A stretch of 64,000 nt of DNA from positions 18,228,001 to 18,292,000 of the forward strand of contig NC_079876.1 in the NCBI RefSeq assembly GCF_029227915.1, given 5' to 3'. Positions 1-12,890 of this stretch are shown piece after piece; positions within the stretch are counted from its first letter, which is position 1; each line of letters starts with the position of its first letter. The stretch comes from Hydractinia symbiolongicarpus (taxonomy: Eukaryota; Cnidaria; Hydrozoa; Anthoathecata; Hydractiniidae). The notes under the pieces were generated by a model that saw nothing but the letters and a program-made list of their open reading frames with translations, searched no databases and was not told the DNA's origin. The position numbers and the translations under genes were made by a program.

Positions 1-1260
1 ACCAGGGTGACATCAAAATATCTTATCCTAAAACAAAATTATATACGTTGTATTGCTCAGCAAGATGAGAATAAGAAATATTATAAAACAAACTTGGACT
101 ATTCTTATATTAGGTATTGCTTCATTCTTTTGTTTTTAGCAATTTTATTACAATTAAAAGTAACATGGGAAAGTCAAAGAGATCTTCTCGTGTTCTTAAA
201 AGTTTTAAAATGAGCAGTGGGATGTTGCATATAAAATGCACTGTTTAAAAGTTCCCACAAAGTCAAAGTTCTTAGGGACAATCACAATAAAAAAGTATAT
301 GCTAAGCGTATAAATTTGGCGGTGGGACGAGGTAGAATCCTTTGCCGTTTAATTATATCTCATACTGTATACATCGATTTCTTAGAGAACAGAAAGTATT
401 AATAACTTTTAGTGTCTACCTGCTTAGCAGGGACACATGGCCGAGTGCTTATGGTTTCAAGGACTGACAACATTCAAAGATTACCTTTTCTGATTTGATG
501 TTTAGGGGAGGGAAAGGGGATCTGCAGATCTATTAACATTTAGCTTGGACTTTTGCGTTCATGAAAGAGCTGTCCCTTAGTTATCTTACAAGAATGTATT
601 CTCTCCTTAACAGAAACAAAGATACACAGTTGCATAAACGGCTACACAAAGCCTACACGAAGCCAGTGACCCTTAAGACATTAAAGAAAAAAAACTAACA
701 AAATTCCAACTAATACACATACAGGTAGCTAGTAATACTCTATACCGAATTTAACATACACATCAAAACATCTCTCGACCGCCAAGACAGTGTTGACATA
801 AATTGCCTCAGTTAGCTATCTCGTTTAGCATTGCGCTTTTATGTTTATAAACAATGCATTTGATCAAGGCCAAGTTAAAACCTTTTGTTTTGATAAGAAA
901 AAGATTTAAATTACACGTTTTGTAAGAACATCTGGTGGTTTACCACTTTTAAGAATAGTTCTTGACACAAAAGTGCCTAAAATTCAGGAGCAGCTAAAAC
1001 TAAAATATTTCAAGTATTACTGAATTTATTGTCTCTTGCAGAGGAAGAGAAAGGTTTGGTTTGAGACAACAACACGGCACACGTGGCCAAAATACTTCTC
1101 TCCAGCATTTCCAATCCTTTCAATATCTGAAAAGGTTTCCAAATTCAAAACTTCTTTATTTAACTTAGGTGGCATACAATTGCTTTAATATTCTAGACAT
1201 TTGAAGTGCTCCCTGCAATTGGACCTGATCCAGGTAAACCATGTTGAAAAAAAAACATCC
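1..1260. other. Gene-free AT-rich DNA
   Basis: I see no supported gene. Open frames are short, start at non-ATG codons and have no recognisable domain. No repeat of note before the 62-bp repeat at 1.26 kb. Confidence 0.5.
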
Positions 1261-1265
1261 ACTCC

Positions 1266-1456
1266 ATGTAACCGTACCCGTGGTCGTTTTAGGCGTTTAA
1301 ACTTTAAAACCCACGGACGTTTTAGGCGTTTTTTCTTCACATTCCAGAATTTCATTCATTGGAACTTGAAAACCCGCGGACGTTTTAGGCGTTTTTTCTT
1401 CCATCTGTGATTTTCATTCATTCGGAACTTTAAAACCCGCGGACGTTTTAGGCGAA
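1266..1456. repeat. Imperfect tandem repeat, about 62-bp unit
   Basis: The core ACCCGCGGACGTTTTAGGCG, with small variants (CCCGTGGTCG, CCCACGGACG), occurs four times; the last three copies are about 62 bases apart and joined by TTTTTTCTTC- and TTCATTCATT-containing spacers. The open frame across it, with repeated GRFRR, is only a by-product of the repeat. Confidence 0.8.
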
Positions 1457-4400
1457 TAGACATTTTGCCTAAGATCGCCCCGGGTTTGCTTATTTGAGTA
1501 AAATAAAACACGCACGCCGCGCATCGTCATAGTCGAAATCGGCGGATGCCAAAAATAAATTGATAAAAATAATTTAGTTTTTTTTATAGATTATTCTATC
1601 TATAGAGAATTTTTTTTCTAGTTCACAAAACTAGGCTTAGGCAATTGCCTAGGCTGCCTAACCCTAGATCCGCCCCTGATGTGAGAACAGAGTTGACATC
1701 TCGCGTCTTCCATTATTGGGACAAAAAAGCTTTGGGGACGATTGAGAATTACACCTAGTAATTAGCAGGTGACTATGCTCTCCATCCTTGTAGCATCTTT
1801 TATTTGCAAAAGGATCTGGGAACGAGGTTATTTATCACGACAAAATGCACACACATGAAGACGTATTTCTTTATTTCCATTCCCAGGGTCCATTTTCTAT
1901 AGGTCTTATCACAGGCGGATTCAAAGTTTATCACAAAAACAATACTCCCTGGGAACGAGGATTGGGTATATTTTCGTGGCTGCCTCCTAATGGGTGTGAA
2001 ATGTAAGTTGGAGATAACCAACGAAATCCACAAAATAATGTTTGCTAACAGCGATAATTTTTTTCCTAGTAGTATTCGGTACACAACACCTAATCTTGTC
2101 TCATTTAACCAAGTTTACATTAGTAGATGGGGTAATCGAATCTATTTCTAACAAGATGATGGCCTTTCTTAGCAAAGTAGCCGCTTTATTTTTTACTTTT
2201 GCTGAAAGGAAATGTTTGTAAAAGATTTCCGCTTTAAAATAACTCAATCAAAACGACCTACAGTCAGCCAGCCAGTCCGTCTCCTTCTCCTTCTTTTATC
2301 TAAATGATGTCATATTCGGCGCTTTTGCAATTTACACGCGCCGACATCCGTTAAGTTTATGTCGTAATATGTTGCTATGGTAACTATTATTATTTGATGA
2401 ACAAGTCAGAAACAACGATAACATGCTTTCTTCTCTTCCCCTTAAGTATGTTGGAATGGTAAATATGCAAACTAATGTATGAAATACAACACTGTTCGGA
2501 AACGCATCTAAGCTGTTATATGATCTTCTAAACACAAATTGTTGTTGTAGGCTACATTTTCTTTGTCATCATTGTCAGATGCTTGCGCCAATCCCAAGCT
2601 AGACCCCTACACCCCAAAACGTCATAAAAGATTAAGTTCGACGCTTGCTTTTCGATGGTGATACCAACCTCATTCCCAGGCAGTTTGATAGCAGCTACGT
2701 AATAACAAGGACGTGGTGATACAAGAAAGCTGAGCTTAATCCCAAGTACCATGTCCTTCTTAACTTTCATCTGTTTAAATAGACTGCAAAATGTTGTGAG
2801 AAATACTAATTACCAGCATCTTTCTAGAAAGAACCTGCCATACACAACTTCCTTCCCAAACCTCTCAACCTTAACTACTTGACAAGCGTGATTAGAATCG
2901 TCCTGGTAGCGTGACAACAACAGCAACCACGTTGCGCAAAGGATTATAGCCATGTCGCGCAAAGGATTATAACCGCGACTCGCAAAGGATTATTAAGAAA
3001 AATATTTAGAAAGAGAAACAGTAGGATACAGATTAAACCAATGATATCGTCCTTTTATTTTTCTTTATTGGATTATAATCGTATGATCTAACAACATGCA
3101 ACTTAATTCACGCCATTTGTTTTGGAAAAGCAAAAGTATCTTATTTCTTGAACAATAGGTTGCTGTGGACATCTCCTGAAATAAAAGTATAGCTTGAACC
3201 TCCAAAACCATTTGATGACTAAACCAAATAGACGTCGCAATAATAAAAAAGGAATGTGGATGAGGTTGGTGTTAAATTATAGGACCGCTATTAAACGATG
3301 AGATCGCGAGACCTAGAAACAAAGTTTGTCTAATGTGGAAGAAAATATTGGCGTAGCTGTATTGTGGATTGCAAGGACTAAGGGATGTCATGTGAACAGA
3401 GTAAATAAAAGTCTCGAGCTTTTCTGAAGCCAGGAGATTCAATATCGTACTTCTTGTTGAACAATAAATTAATTTGGAAATACAGTGGAGTATAAACAGT
3501 TAAAGTTTTTAGTCCAAAACACGCCTTACTCATCACAGAATCACAGAAACGTGGCCTTACTCACCTAAAAATATACATCAAATAAAGTTGACTGCTTACA
3601 ATTGATTTTGTTTTGTATTCCTTGTTTTTTATATAAGCAATCATCAAAACATGGGGGCTTCTATCTTTATGGCTAGCTTTTTATCTTCAATCATATTCAT
3701 ATGTGTTACCCTGTACCATTATATACATTCACGACATCGCTTACTGACCACATATAGTCTGACCAAGGAGGTCTTTGAGCCCGCAATGCTAACGTTGTTC
3801 CCAGGTCTTTTTTCACAATTCGATATTGGGACGGCGTTCTTTTGTATCAATATAAGAACAAATTATGCTAAGAAAAGCCTAAAAATAAAAAAAGTCAGTT
3901 TTAAAGATAGATTTCACTGCCGTTTTAAACAAAAGCATGTTGTTTTTTTTTCAGAATATTACAAAGAGAATGAAACATGCTGTTCTTATTTATGATTTTC
4001 TTCAAAGTTTGTTTTTGTATGAATTAATGAATGCTGGTGCATTTTTTAATACCTTTTTGCGTAATAGGTACAATCACAAGCAAATAACACAAGGTTGAGT
4101 AGGAATTGCAAGAGACATATACATATCTTGGATTGTTTTTATTTTATGATAAAAACTCAGACTAGAGTTGTTCTTGGTTTTGAAACCAAGGATTTGAGCA
4201 TTAGGCTGTTCTAATATTGTTCTTATTATTCGGCAAAAACGAGGCTGGTGTTCTTATAAAATTGTTCTTAAAAAAGAAAAAAGTATATGACCTAACGCTG
4301 GCTCATGTCCTTATCTGTCTCTCCATCGTAGGTGCTTTCTTTGATTTAAACAAGATCAATTAAGGCTACAGATAAGAACAGCTAGCTAGCTCGTTGTAAA

Positions 4401-5775
4401 AGAAAAAGTGATTTTTGTTTCATTCCATCATAATTAAAACCACATCAAACAAATCTGTTTTCAAGTGAAATCAATTTAAAACACAATGCAACTAACGCCA
4501 ACAATTACTCGACTTCATTACTATTTCCGCTGAATAAATTAATTCAGGAGATTCCCCTGGGACAAAATATCGCTTAATTAATAACCCATTGTGTATATAT
4601 ATTGGTAATTGAGTTGTAATTTTGTTATGTAATAATCTCATTCGATCTCATAGCGAGTTGTCAACTGAACCGTTTGAGCCATACTAGATCACAATGCGTA
4701 GTTCTTTCATTCAGCTGGATGACCGTAACGCATCTTTTCTTTCTAATATCGTCGTTCTAAGTAGCTAAAGTGGAACAAGCTAAAAGCAAAAGCGAATCAG
4801 TAAAAGTATTTTACAATATTTCCCCAACCATGTGAGATACGAAAATTAAACAACTGTATGACAGAAATTAAACACTCTCCACAGAACCTCCTCAACCCTT
4901 CCCAACATCAAAAGGGTAATAGGGGGAAAAGAGAATGAAAAGAAAACTCTTGTTTCCATCCAACACAATTTTGTGGACCACCAGCGTGGTCATCAATGAA
5001 ATACTAACCTATGAAGGCACATAGATAGCTACCGGAAGTTGGCAAGAAGGGGAAGTTGTGTCGTCATTCCTTCAACAGCAACAGCAGCAGAATTTTTGTG
5101 TGTTTGACCTCATCCATCAATAAAGGATCTTCAAAGAGATGCTAAAAGTACTCAGAACTTGTCCAAGTTTACTTGTCACTGCTGCAGTGGACTTAAGAGT
5201 TAGGATCTTAGATTATATGGTTAAATTCAAGTAGTACTAACTTTTGCACACCTCTCCCCGATACACTGGTGCATTTTCAAAATTGGTTACTCAATCTACA
5301 CCCCTTCCAAAGTAAAAATTTTCAGCCTACGTGCTGAAAAGTACTAGCGAAATGATGCCGTTTGGCCATTGCGAGAATAGCCAAAAAACAGCATTCTGCA
5401 AAAATGCTATATCTGCGAAATGTATAATTGTCATATGGAAGGTGCCTTGTATTGTGTCCACCTTAATGATAACTGTATTGTTAGTTGTTATTGCATTAAC
5501 GGTAGTATCTGCTTGGATGGTGGTCACTACATGAATAGTGCTAATTGTAACTCAACTCGCTTGTTGAACTACCACCATCGATGCTACTGGATCCATGGTT
5601 GAAATACACCAGTTAACCCTGTAGCTCTCAACCGCGCATAAAGGAAACTGGGCTCTAGTTTAGAGGGGACAGAAGAGCAGCGCCAGCGTTATTTCAAGAG
5701 GGTTTCAAGAAGAGAAAGACATATTTATTTCATAATACAAACTTATACTTTTTAACAGTATTTATTAAAACTACA
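1457..5775. other. Gene-free stretch with a small triplication
   Basis: No supported gene. At 2932-2994 the core CGCAAAGGATTAT recurs three times at about 26-base spacing. The phrase CCTGGGAACGAGG and its complement (near 1945, 3800 and 14165) recurs, suggesting scraps of a dispersed repeat. Two overlapping short frames at 5331-5602 are cysteine-containing but match no family I know. Confidence 0.5.
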
Positions 5776-5994
5776 ATGGGGCCAGTCAATTGCGCTGTTG
5801 TTGAATGCACTAACAACTCAAGGATGTCAGAAAAGTGGAAAAATAGTGAATGTGAAACTCACCATGGTATACTGAAAAAAGGATGTGACTGTGCGCAACC
5901 CTTTAAATTATATTGCTTTTCTGGGCCAGTCAGATATATGGAAAAAAGACAGAAGTGGATAAAACTTATTGAAAGAGTTAACCCAGATAACCTG
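5776..5994 (+). pseudogene. Partial THAP-type zinc-finger exon
   Basis: The frame opens with ATG and MGPVNCAVVECTNNS, followed by W, more Cys/His residues, FKLYCF and a WIKLI segment ending NPDN. This order (N-terminal C-x4-C, then the LYCFP-like strand and a conserved Trp) is that of the long-loop THAP-like domains of cnidarian transposon-derived proteins. The second half (the W-x-P and C-x2-H part that completes the zinc site) is not found after about 5994, and no splice donor is seen there, so the copy looks truncated. THAP domains bind DNA; in this setting it is likely a relic of a transposase-related gene. Family assignment is from pattern recognition only. Confidence 0.45.
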
Positions 5995-8087
5995 CGCTGC
6001 AGTTTTTACCAGCTTTACATTGTATACACTAGCAGCAAATACCCTTGCCACCAACTCACATTTCTTTCCAGACACCTTTAAACCTCGCATTCTTAAATAT
6101 TTCAACTTTCATCTTTCTTATCATATCAAACTCCATTGTAAATGAACTTGTTTACTTCTTCTTGTCCCTCCTATACTAGTTACTAGTCTTTTCCTCCGAC
6201 GCGTTTTCATAATGGTAGCCGGATGGTGTTGATTAGCGTATTTAACATATATTCTTTCATCTCTATCCATCTAATTACCGGCTTTCATACAGCGCAGTCT
6301 GGGCACAAGTAAAGCGTTTGTAGGGATAAACCATTCCAGTTTCTTGGTGATTTTCTCACAAGGAATTATTTGTGTCACCCGGAAAAAGTCAGAAATGTGC
6401 AAACTTATTTGCTGTTTCATTCCTAATTTTTTTCTTTGCATACTAACGTTTAACTTCTAAATAACGCGATGAAATGGTGCTTCAAGTAAGAACAACTTAA
6501 AGTTATCAAATTGGAAAATAGATGGCTATGTTGCTGCAGAGGTAGTGAGCATGGACAAAGTACTTGTTAGTAGATAGATAACACACATCTTTTCCTTATA
6601 ATCAACCTTCACGTTATGAATTGAATGTAGCTAGCTAGCTAAAGCCATCATGTATATGATTGGCCATGGCTGCCTAGCACAGAGGCAACTGAACAAGAAT
6701 ATATTTGCTAGCTTATTGTAGCAAAAGTAGAAGAAATGTATAATCGAATATCAAGCTTAAAAATTAAGATATGGATAATCAATAACAAAGACCATTGTCA
6801 AATTTAGCTAGCTTGACCATATGACGCAACGCATAGCAACAGTTTTAGTCATTAATAACTTTGAATTTTGTGTCTTTTCGATAAAATAAATGACACACCA
6901 TTGTTGTAAGCCCCAGTTGTTACTTTTTGCTGCCCCACTGTACAATTTTAATATTAAAAATAAGTATCAAAGGGTTTGTTCCTACTGATTTTGTTTGTTC
7001 GAATTATTAATGAAAACATAACAGAAAAAATTTCAACCCTTAAAAAATCCATTGTTGAGTGCTTGCTATCTTTTAATTTAAAATTATATAAACTATAAAC
7101 AATTTCAGAGTAAATATACTTGTTGTATTTGTAAAATATTCATAACATGTGTTTATACTCGGGACATTTATAGCGCCCAGTCTTTTTATGTAAATTAGTT
7201 TAGTTTCTAGATCTTTAATTAGTTGCTAATGAAATATTGAAGTGAACGCACGTGTTTCGGTTCTTCGTGTCCGAGTATTAAAATCCCAGCATATTAAACA
7301 GTATTCATGACAATTTATAACTGTCTCCAAACGTTGTTAGTACCTATTTTCCCTCTTTTTGAAGTCAATAACCTGCCGACCCTAAAATGTGTTTATTTTA
7401 AATTATAATTACAATTATTTGGCCTAAATTATTCTTTGGTTCTAATTTTTTGTTGGCTCAATTGACGCCAAATGGTTTGATCAATATGGCATAGCTATAA
7501 AGCAAGAAGGCTCAGAATGTCTTATAACCAAAGCTAAAGTGGAAAATCAGAGTCAAAAACATCTAAAAGTAATCTTCAGCTTGTCTCATAAGTGACCTGA
7601 TGACGTATAATGACATCAGCTCGTTCCCAGGACTATTTGCTTCTTAACAGTGTTATGGTTTTTGTTAGTTCTAACGAAATTTTTGCTGCAATGGTAAAAG
7701 AGTGGGGCTAATAAAATCCGTGTTTACTTCTTTAAAATTTCAGGCGTTTTTTTGAGGTTTTCTCTAAAACCTTTTCCTTCATTTTTATCAAGTCTGGCGG
7801 AAACGTGTTTAAGCTATGTCTTCATGCACTGTGTCTTGAAAACGAAATGTACTTTTCTTATTCTAACTTATCTCATCATGTGGTCTGTTACATTGTATCA
7901 AATCTCAAAGGCCTTTTGGTGAGAGGAAGGTAATAAATATGGTTTGGGTGTCTTCCCTTTTAGCTTTCTGTACAAAAGATAATTAAGATTTGCATCCCAC
8001 CAGCCTTGTTCACAGGTGATTATTTTGTTAAAGATAAAGCTATCATTATTTTCTTGTTTGTTTGTTTGAGAAGAAGAAAGAGAATAT
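5995..8087. other. Gene-free AT-rich DNA
   Basis: No supported gene, no long repeat. Contains several AGCTAGCTAG runs (for example 6630-6640) of the type scattered through the whole window. Confidence 0.5.
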
Positions 8088-8902
8088 AGTAGGCGGTCGA
8101 CGCTTGGCATTCACAATGTTTCGTTTAAAATATTTCGACACCAATTGCTTCATATTCCATTGTTTTGATAGATAATTCTTTTTTGTTGTTGAAATGTTAA
8201 TGAGTTAATTAAAAACCATAAACAGCTATCACCTGTTTCTGTTGTTTTAAACAAGTGGATAATTCTTTCATTTGAATGAAGACTTTTAATCTTCGAGAAA
8301 CTTTCAGTAGAATAGAAAAAGTAAAATTAAATGTAATTGAGAGAATACAAGATTTTGTTGTACAAGAAATCGCATTTAGCCAGTACTTAACTCTTTTAAA
8401 AGCCAGCATAGTCCATCAATAGGTTCTGTTGTTTTCGTGAATAATTTTAACAAGCAAATCAGTAGAATAAAATTAAAACATTGAAGTATAGCCTCTTAAT
8501 TTACAATCCCGTAAAGTAAAACTTGAAACAACATTTCTGACCAAAATCTCATTTAAGTATTTGCTTCGTCAAAAACCTTATTTCAGCACAGATTTTGCTA
8601 GCTAACATACTGAACGTTTTTTCTTTACAATAAAAAGTTATTTTTAACTTTTTTCTATTTTCTTAAAAATCGCAAACACAATAAAACTACTTTTCTTTCT
8701 TCTTTTTTTTTAACAAAGAAATATTCAATTGTTCGTTTGAAACAAAATTAGCAACATGTGGTAGCCGTTTGTGGATTTGTTTAGTATGCGAACAAAGAAG
8801 AGAAATTGTCTATCTATATATCTAAACAATGGAATATGAAGCAATATATGTCGACATATTTTAAACGAAACAATGGGAATGTCATGCATCGACCGCCTGC
8901 TA
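8088..8902. mobile_element. Foldback element with ~85-bp inverted arms
   Basis: The left arm (about 8088-8172) contains TAGGCGGTCGACGC, ATGTTTCGTTTAAAATAT and TTGCTTCATATTCCATTG; the right arm (about 8812-8902) is its imperfect reverse complement with the same blocks in the same order. About 640 bases of AT-rich DNA lie between, with no coding potential I can support. No clear target duplication was found. It is best described as a non-autonomous foldback or a relic of an element with long terminal inverted repeats. Confidence 0.65.
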
Positions 8903-8934
8903 TCAACTTTTTCAAACTGTAAAAAATAATGATA

Positions 8935-9956
8935 TACCTTATCGAACAAAACTTAGTCGAACAAAATTTTAGTCGGACGAAAATATTAGTCGGACATAAT
9001 TTTAGTCACTTCCAAAAAAATTAGTTACTTATGTCCGACTAATTATTTTGTCCGACCAATATTTTGGTACTTTATTTAAATTTCACTAATTTGCTTAATT
9101 TTGGTTTAAGAGACAAAAAACAATACAATACTTTATTAACTTGGATGAAATAATTCTATTTTTCAATTTCAAAGTCAAACTTAAGGGTATTTCCATTCCT
9201 CCGGCAGGTATAGAAGAAGGTTTGTACTGGATCGATTTCACGGACCTATCAATGCTGCCATTCTCTTCTTTGAGGAAAAAGTAAACATGTCGAGATATTT
9301 CTCGTGGTATATGTTCAACTGTTTTGACTTGTTGATCGATTGATGCTTTAATAGAGCAGCGATATGGATCAAACTTTTTGGACTCTTCATTTGTTTAAAT
9401 TTGCACAGGAATACGTTAGGCTATGAATAACGCGCAATCCGTTTATGAAAGGGTCGAGAATCCCTTCAGTGAGGAAATAGCATCATGAGCAAGACTGTTT
9501 ATATTATTTTATCAAGACTTACTTACTTTAGTGCATCTGGTCTACTGAACATTGTGTTTATAATTTCCTTCTGTCCTCGTGAAATTTAATAAACACGAGA
9601 AAAAGAATTGTCAAAAGTCAGTTACTTTTGAAAGTAGCAGTGAAGTTGTTCAAAAGTCAGTTACTTACTTTAGCCACTTTGTTAAAATTGTTTTTTATGA
9701 CTAAGTCGTTAGTTTATCCAAAAATATTTGTATTCGTTGGTAAGCAAGAAGAAAAAGATTTTTACAAAATCATTAACATGTAAAATTCGGCACTGAAAAA
9801 TAATTTTGAAAAACTTGATTTGGACTAAATATTTAGTCGGACATAATGATTAGTCAGACAAAATTTTAGTCGGACAAAAATATTAGTAGGACATAATTTA
9901 GTCACCTCCAAAAAATTTAGTTACTTTTGTCCGATTAAGTTTTGTCGGATAGGGTA
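8935..9956. mobile_element. 1-kb non-autonomous element with compound TIRs
   Basis: The left end TACCTTATCGAACAAAACTTA and the right end, read inward on the minus strand as TACCCTATCCGACAAAACTTA, match at most positions. Behind each end the motif TTAGTCGGACAAAA and its complement recur several times in both orientations (8953-9062 and 9826-9935), so each end can fold on itself. No open frame inside. The superfamily is not recognised, and I could not fix the target duplication because the flanks are AT-rich. Confidence 0.65.
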
Positions 9957-10250
9957 ATTATATACCAATAAAATCACTTGCAAACAAGAAACAAGTCTAT
10001 GTCGCTGGTGACCTGGCTATGTGAATGTAAATTATCTTTAAAACAGAAAAACAAGGATACACCAGTACTCTAGTATACCAAACAATATTCATCCTTCTTT
10101 TTTTCTGGGATTTATAATTTTTGATTTTCTTTAATCCTCCCCACTCACTTGCGTCCACCCCTCCCCCGACCCAAAGCAAACAAATATTTGAGATTATCTA
10201 ATTCTGGGAAATCATATTCGTTAAGTCAATGCGATTATGCGAAAAAGTTT
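9957..10250. other. Spacer with no feature seen
   Basis: About 290 bases with nothing that I can support. Confidence 0.4.
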
Positions 10251-10425
10251 TTCCATTATGCGATAAATTTATTTGATTATGCGATAAACTCATTCGATTA
10301 TGCGATAAACTCATTCTGTTCTGCGATAGAATCATTCTGTTATGCGATAAACTCATTCTGTTTTGCGATAAACTCATTCTGTTATGCGATAAACTCATTC
10401 TGTTATGCGATACACTCATTCGATC
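10250..10425. repeat. 21-bp tandem repeat (minisatellite)
   Basis: About eight copies of a 21-base unit of the form TATGCGATAAACTCATTCTG. Because 21 is a multiple of three, both strands stay open and give spurious periodic peptides. I do not regard these as genes: no upstream exon, no domain, composition fixed by the repeat. Confidence 0.85.
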
Positions 10426-12639
10426 AAAATTTTATAAAGAAAATTCATTTGAATCAACCTATTTTTTGATTTCCGTCAAACTGTTCCGAAATCAGAGTAC
10501 GAGGTTGTTATTTTTCACCATTTTTTACACACAGAAGAAACCCAAACAACCTCGGCCTAAGGAATACGAAATATTTGGACGATAAAAACAATAAAACGGA
10601 TTTAAAGAAGTCATTGACGCAGAGTTGTTGAAAAAGTCATTGACATAGAGTTGCTGACTCAATTAGAATTCCATCGCAATTACGTTATATATTTATTAAG
10701 TTGAGCTTTTTGAGTTCAAAAAGTCTTAACTGAACATATTTGAACCCTAAAATTGCCAGATTCCAGGCGTTGCTACCTTCTTACAGTTTCAGGGAAAATC
10801 TCCTTAAAAAAGGTTAATTTTTCTTATTTTTTTAGTCTTATTTCATAAACAATAACCAGTTAAATGTCTCCAAAAGTGAATGGACATTAAATACTCTAGC
10901 AAACAACATACCTTATTTGACGGGGAACCGTTTCGAATGAAAGTATTTATTAAAAATAACTTTCATCCTTTTGAACGCGATTAACGTTTAAACTATTATT
11001 TTCTTCTTCAACTCATTTAAAGGAGTTTAAAGAGGTTATACTTGTTTTGGAGGCGTTTCAAAAACATTTGCAGAAACTGTTGCTTCATTTTTATGGTTGG
11101 CATACTTTAATGAACTTTCATAACAAAAAAATTTAAACATTTGCAATGACATGAAGCAACATGGTTTTTAGGAAAGTTTTGACTTCGGTTCCTTGTGAAA
11201 ATTACAAAACAAAGCTTAGCCTTGACCAGTGCCGTAACCACTATATATAAAAATTACATACATAAATTTCGATTTATATAGTGGCTACCCGAGGCGCCCC
11301 CATGGTGCGCGCCGAGCGGGAAATTTTTTATCTCCAGATTGGCGGAAAATGCCCTACCAGACGTCAACGATCTCATGGTTCATTGTTAAAATCACGATAA
11401 ATGTTTAGATATTTTTGTAATTTAGAAATGCTGCATTGTTTAATTGGCATCAAAATTTAGATAAAAATTTCCATCAGAAACCAAAAGATAGAATGATATA
11501 CGTATTTACATTACACGTCCACAATAACATAAAAAATGATAAGAACACTAGAAATTTTAAGGGTTTTAAGGCTGGCGTTTTTTAGAAAATTTACATCGCA
11601 TTTGAACTTATTATAATGTGCTGCCAGCCCCCTTAAAACATTCAGTGATTTTTATAAAATCGATCTATGGGAAGGATCCGAATATTCCTGAACGACTTTC
11701 TCTCTTCTTAATAAATTTGTTAGCTACTTCATATTACCAGTGTATGATTTGTGAATATGTAATATCATCAGATTATTCATCCATGTATCAGTGGTTGTAG
11801 CTCGAAGGTAAATTTTTATGTGTTTCAAAGCTGAACAAACACCGTTCTCTAACAGCATTTGTAGCAGGCATAACTAACATCAGTTTTCATACTTTTTTAA
11901 CTACAAACAAAAGTAATTTTCTTGGGTTATCTAACTTTTGGAGAAATGACATTAAATCTTTCTCTATCTCTTTGTTCGTAATTTATATTATAAGAAAAAA
12001 ACTTTTCGTGAGTCAAAAAAATCGCGAGGTTGAATAACTATCGAATACAGCTCTTAAAATAGAAGTAACAGATGTGAAGGGATGATTTCAATGATGTTTC
12101 GCGAGAATTATTATTATATTCGCCATAAGCAGGAGGGTTGATTATTATTTATTTAAAGAATGAAGTGAAGTTACTAAGTTACCATAAGACAACAACAACA
12201 ATTTTTGATCGATTTAAAGAGTTACTAATGCCATAAAAAATTGTGCGAAAAATTCTTCCTAAATTTAGCCAAATTTCGCGTAATCGCGAAAGTTTCCTAC
12301 GCAAAATTTTTCCCGTTAATTTAGGAATTGATCTTGTGACAAAAGCTGCGCAATGTTTTGTGAATTCATCCCTGTTGGCAGTAAGTGGAATTTGCAATCC
12401 TCAGAACTAGGAGCAGTAGACGGACACACCTCATGACGAGCGAGTATAACGCTGCTATCTGAGAAAAATAGCAATAACTTTAAGGAAATAAAATTTTGCG
12501 GGAGGACGTTTCTCCGGAACATATCTTTGCGGTTAAAGACCTACTATATAATATCCCTGGTATATAGTAGTAGGTGCGAGTAAGCTTGGCTGGCCTCAGA
12601 AACTTCGTAAAGAAATCATTAAAAAAACATGAAACCCAG
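10426..12639. other. Gene-free stretch
   Basis: No supported gene. A 24-27 base near-duplication (AAGTCATTGACRYAGAGTTG) is at 10607-10660. An inverted pair around ACCACTATATA/TATATAGTGG lies at 11238-11286, next to a GC-rich CGCC patch. AAATTTCGCG/CGCGAAA motifs near 12240-12310 resemble those at 36.55-36.8 kb and are probably scraps of a dispersed repeat. Confidence 0.45.
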
Positions 12640-12890
12640 TTTACGAGTTTATTAATATATCAACCGAAGCAGACCTAATTGAGGAGCTCATAGATCCTGA
12701 AAATATCAAACCAACTTCCGAGGCATTGCAATTAATAGATAAGATCATACGTTCACCCTTTCGTAATTCACCGGTACGTAAGTCTAGAAGACCAGCAAAT
12801 TTTGACAGGACACCAGACAAAAATAACAAAATTCTTTACAAAGAAATCAATCGTTTTGTAGCTATAAACCAATTGTTATTTCGATTTTGA
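12640..12890 (+). CDS. Possible terminal exon, unknown protein
   Basis: After a splice-acceptor-like CCCAG at 12635-12639 one frame stays open for about 83 codons to TGA at 12888-12890. The peptide is rich in E, D, I and P early (EADLIEELIDPE) and basic in the middle (SPVRKSRRPANFDR), which looks like protein and not random AT-rich sequence. It has no start codon, so it would be a last exon. I find no upstream partner exon and recognise no family. It could equally be a chance open frame or a gene relic. Confidence 0.25.

Noticed and set aside
5331-5602. Cys-rich EGF-like peptide
   Set aside because: Cysteine spacing does not fit EGF, and two frames overlap with no splice support.
10149-10469. 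Periodic frames on both strands across the 21-bp repeat
   Set aside because: A repeat of length divisible by three keeps frames open by itself; no other coding sign.
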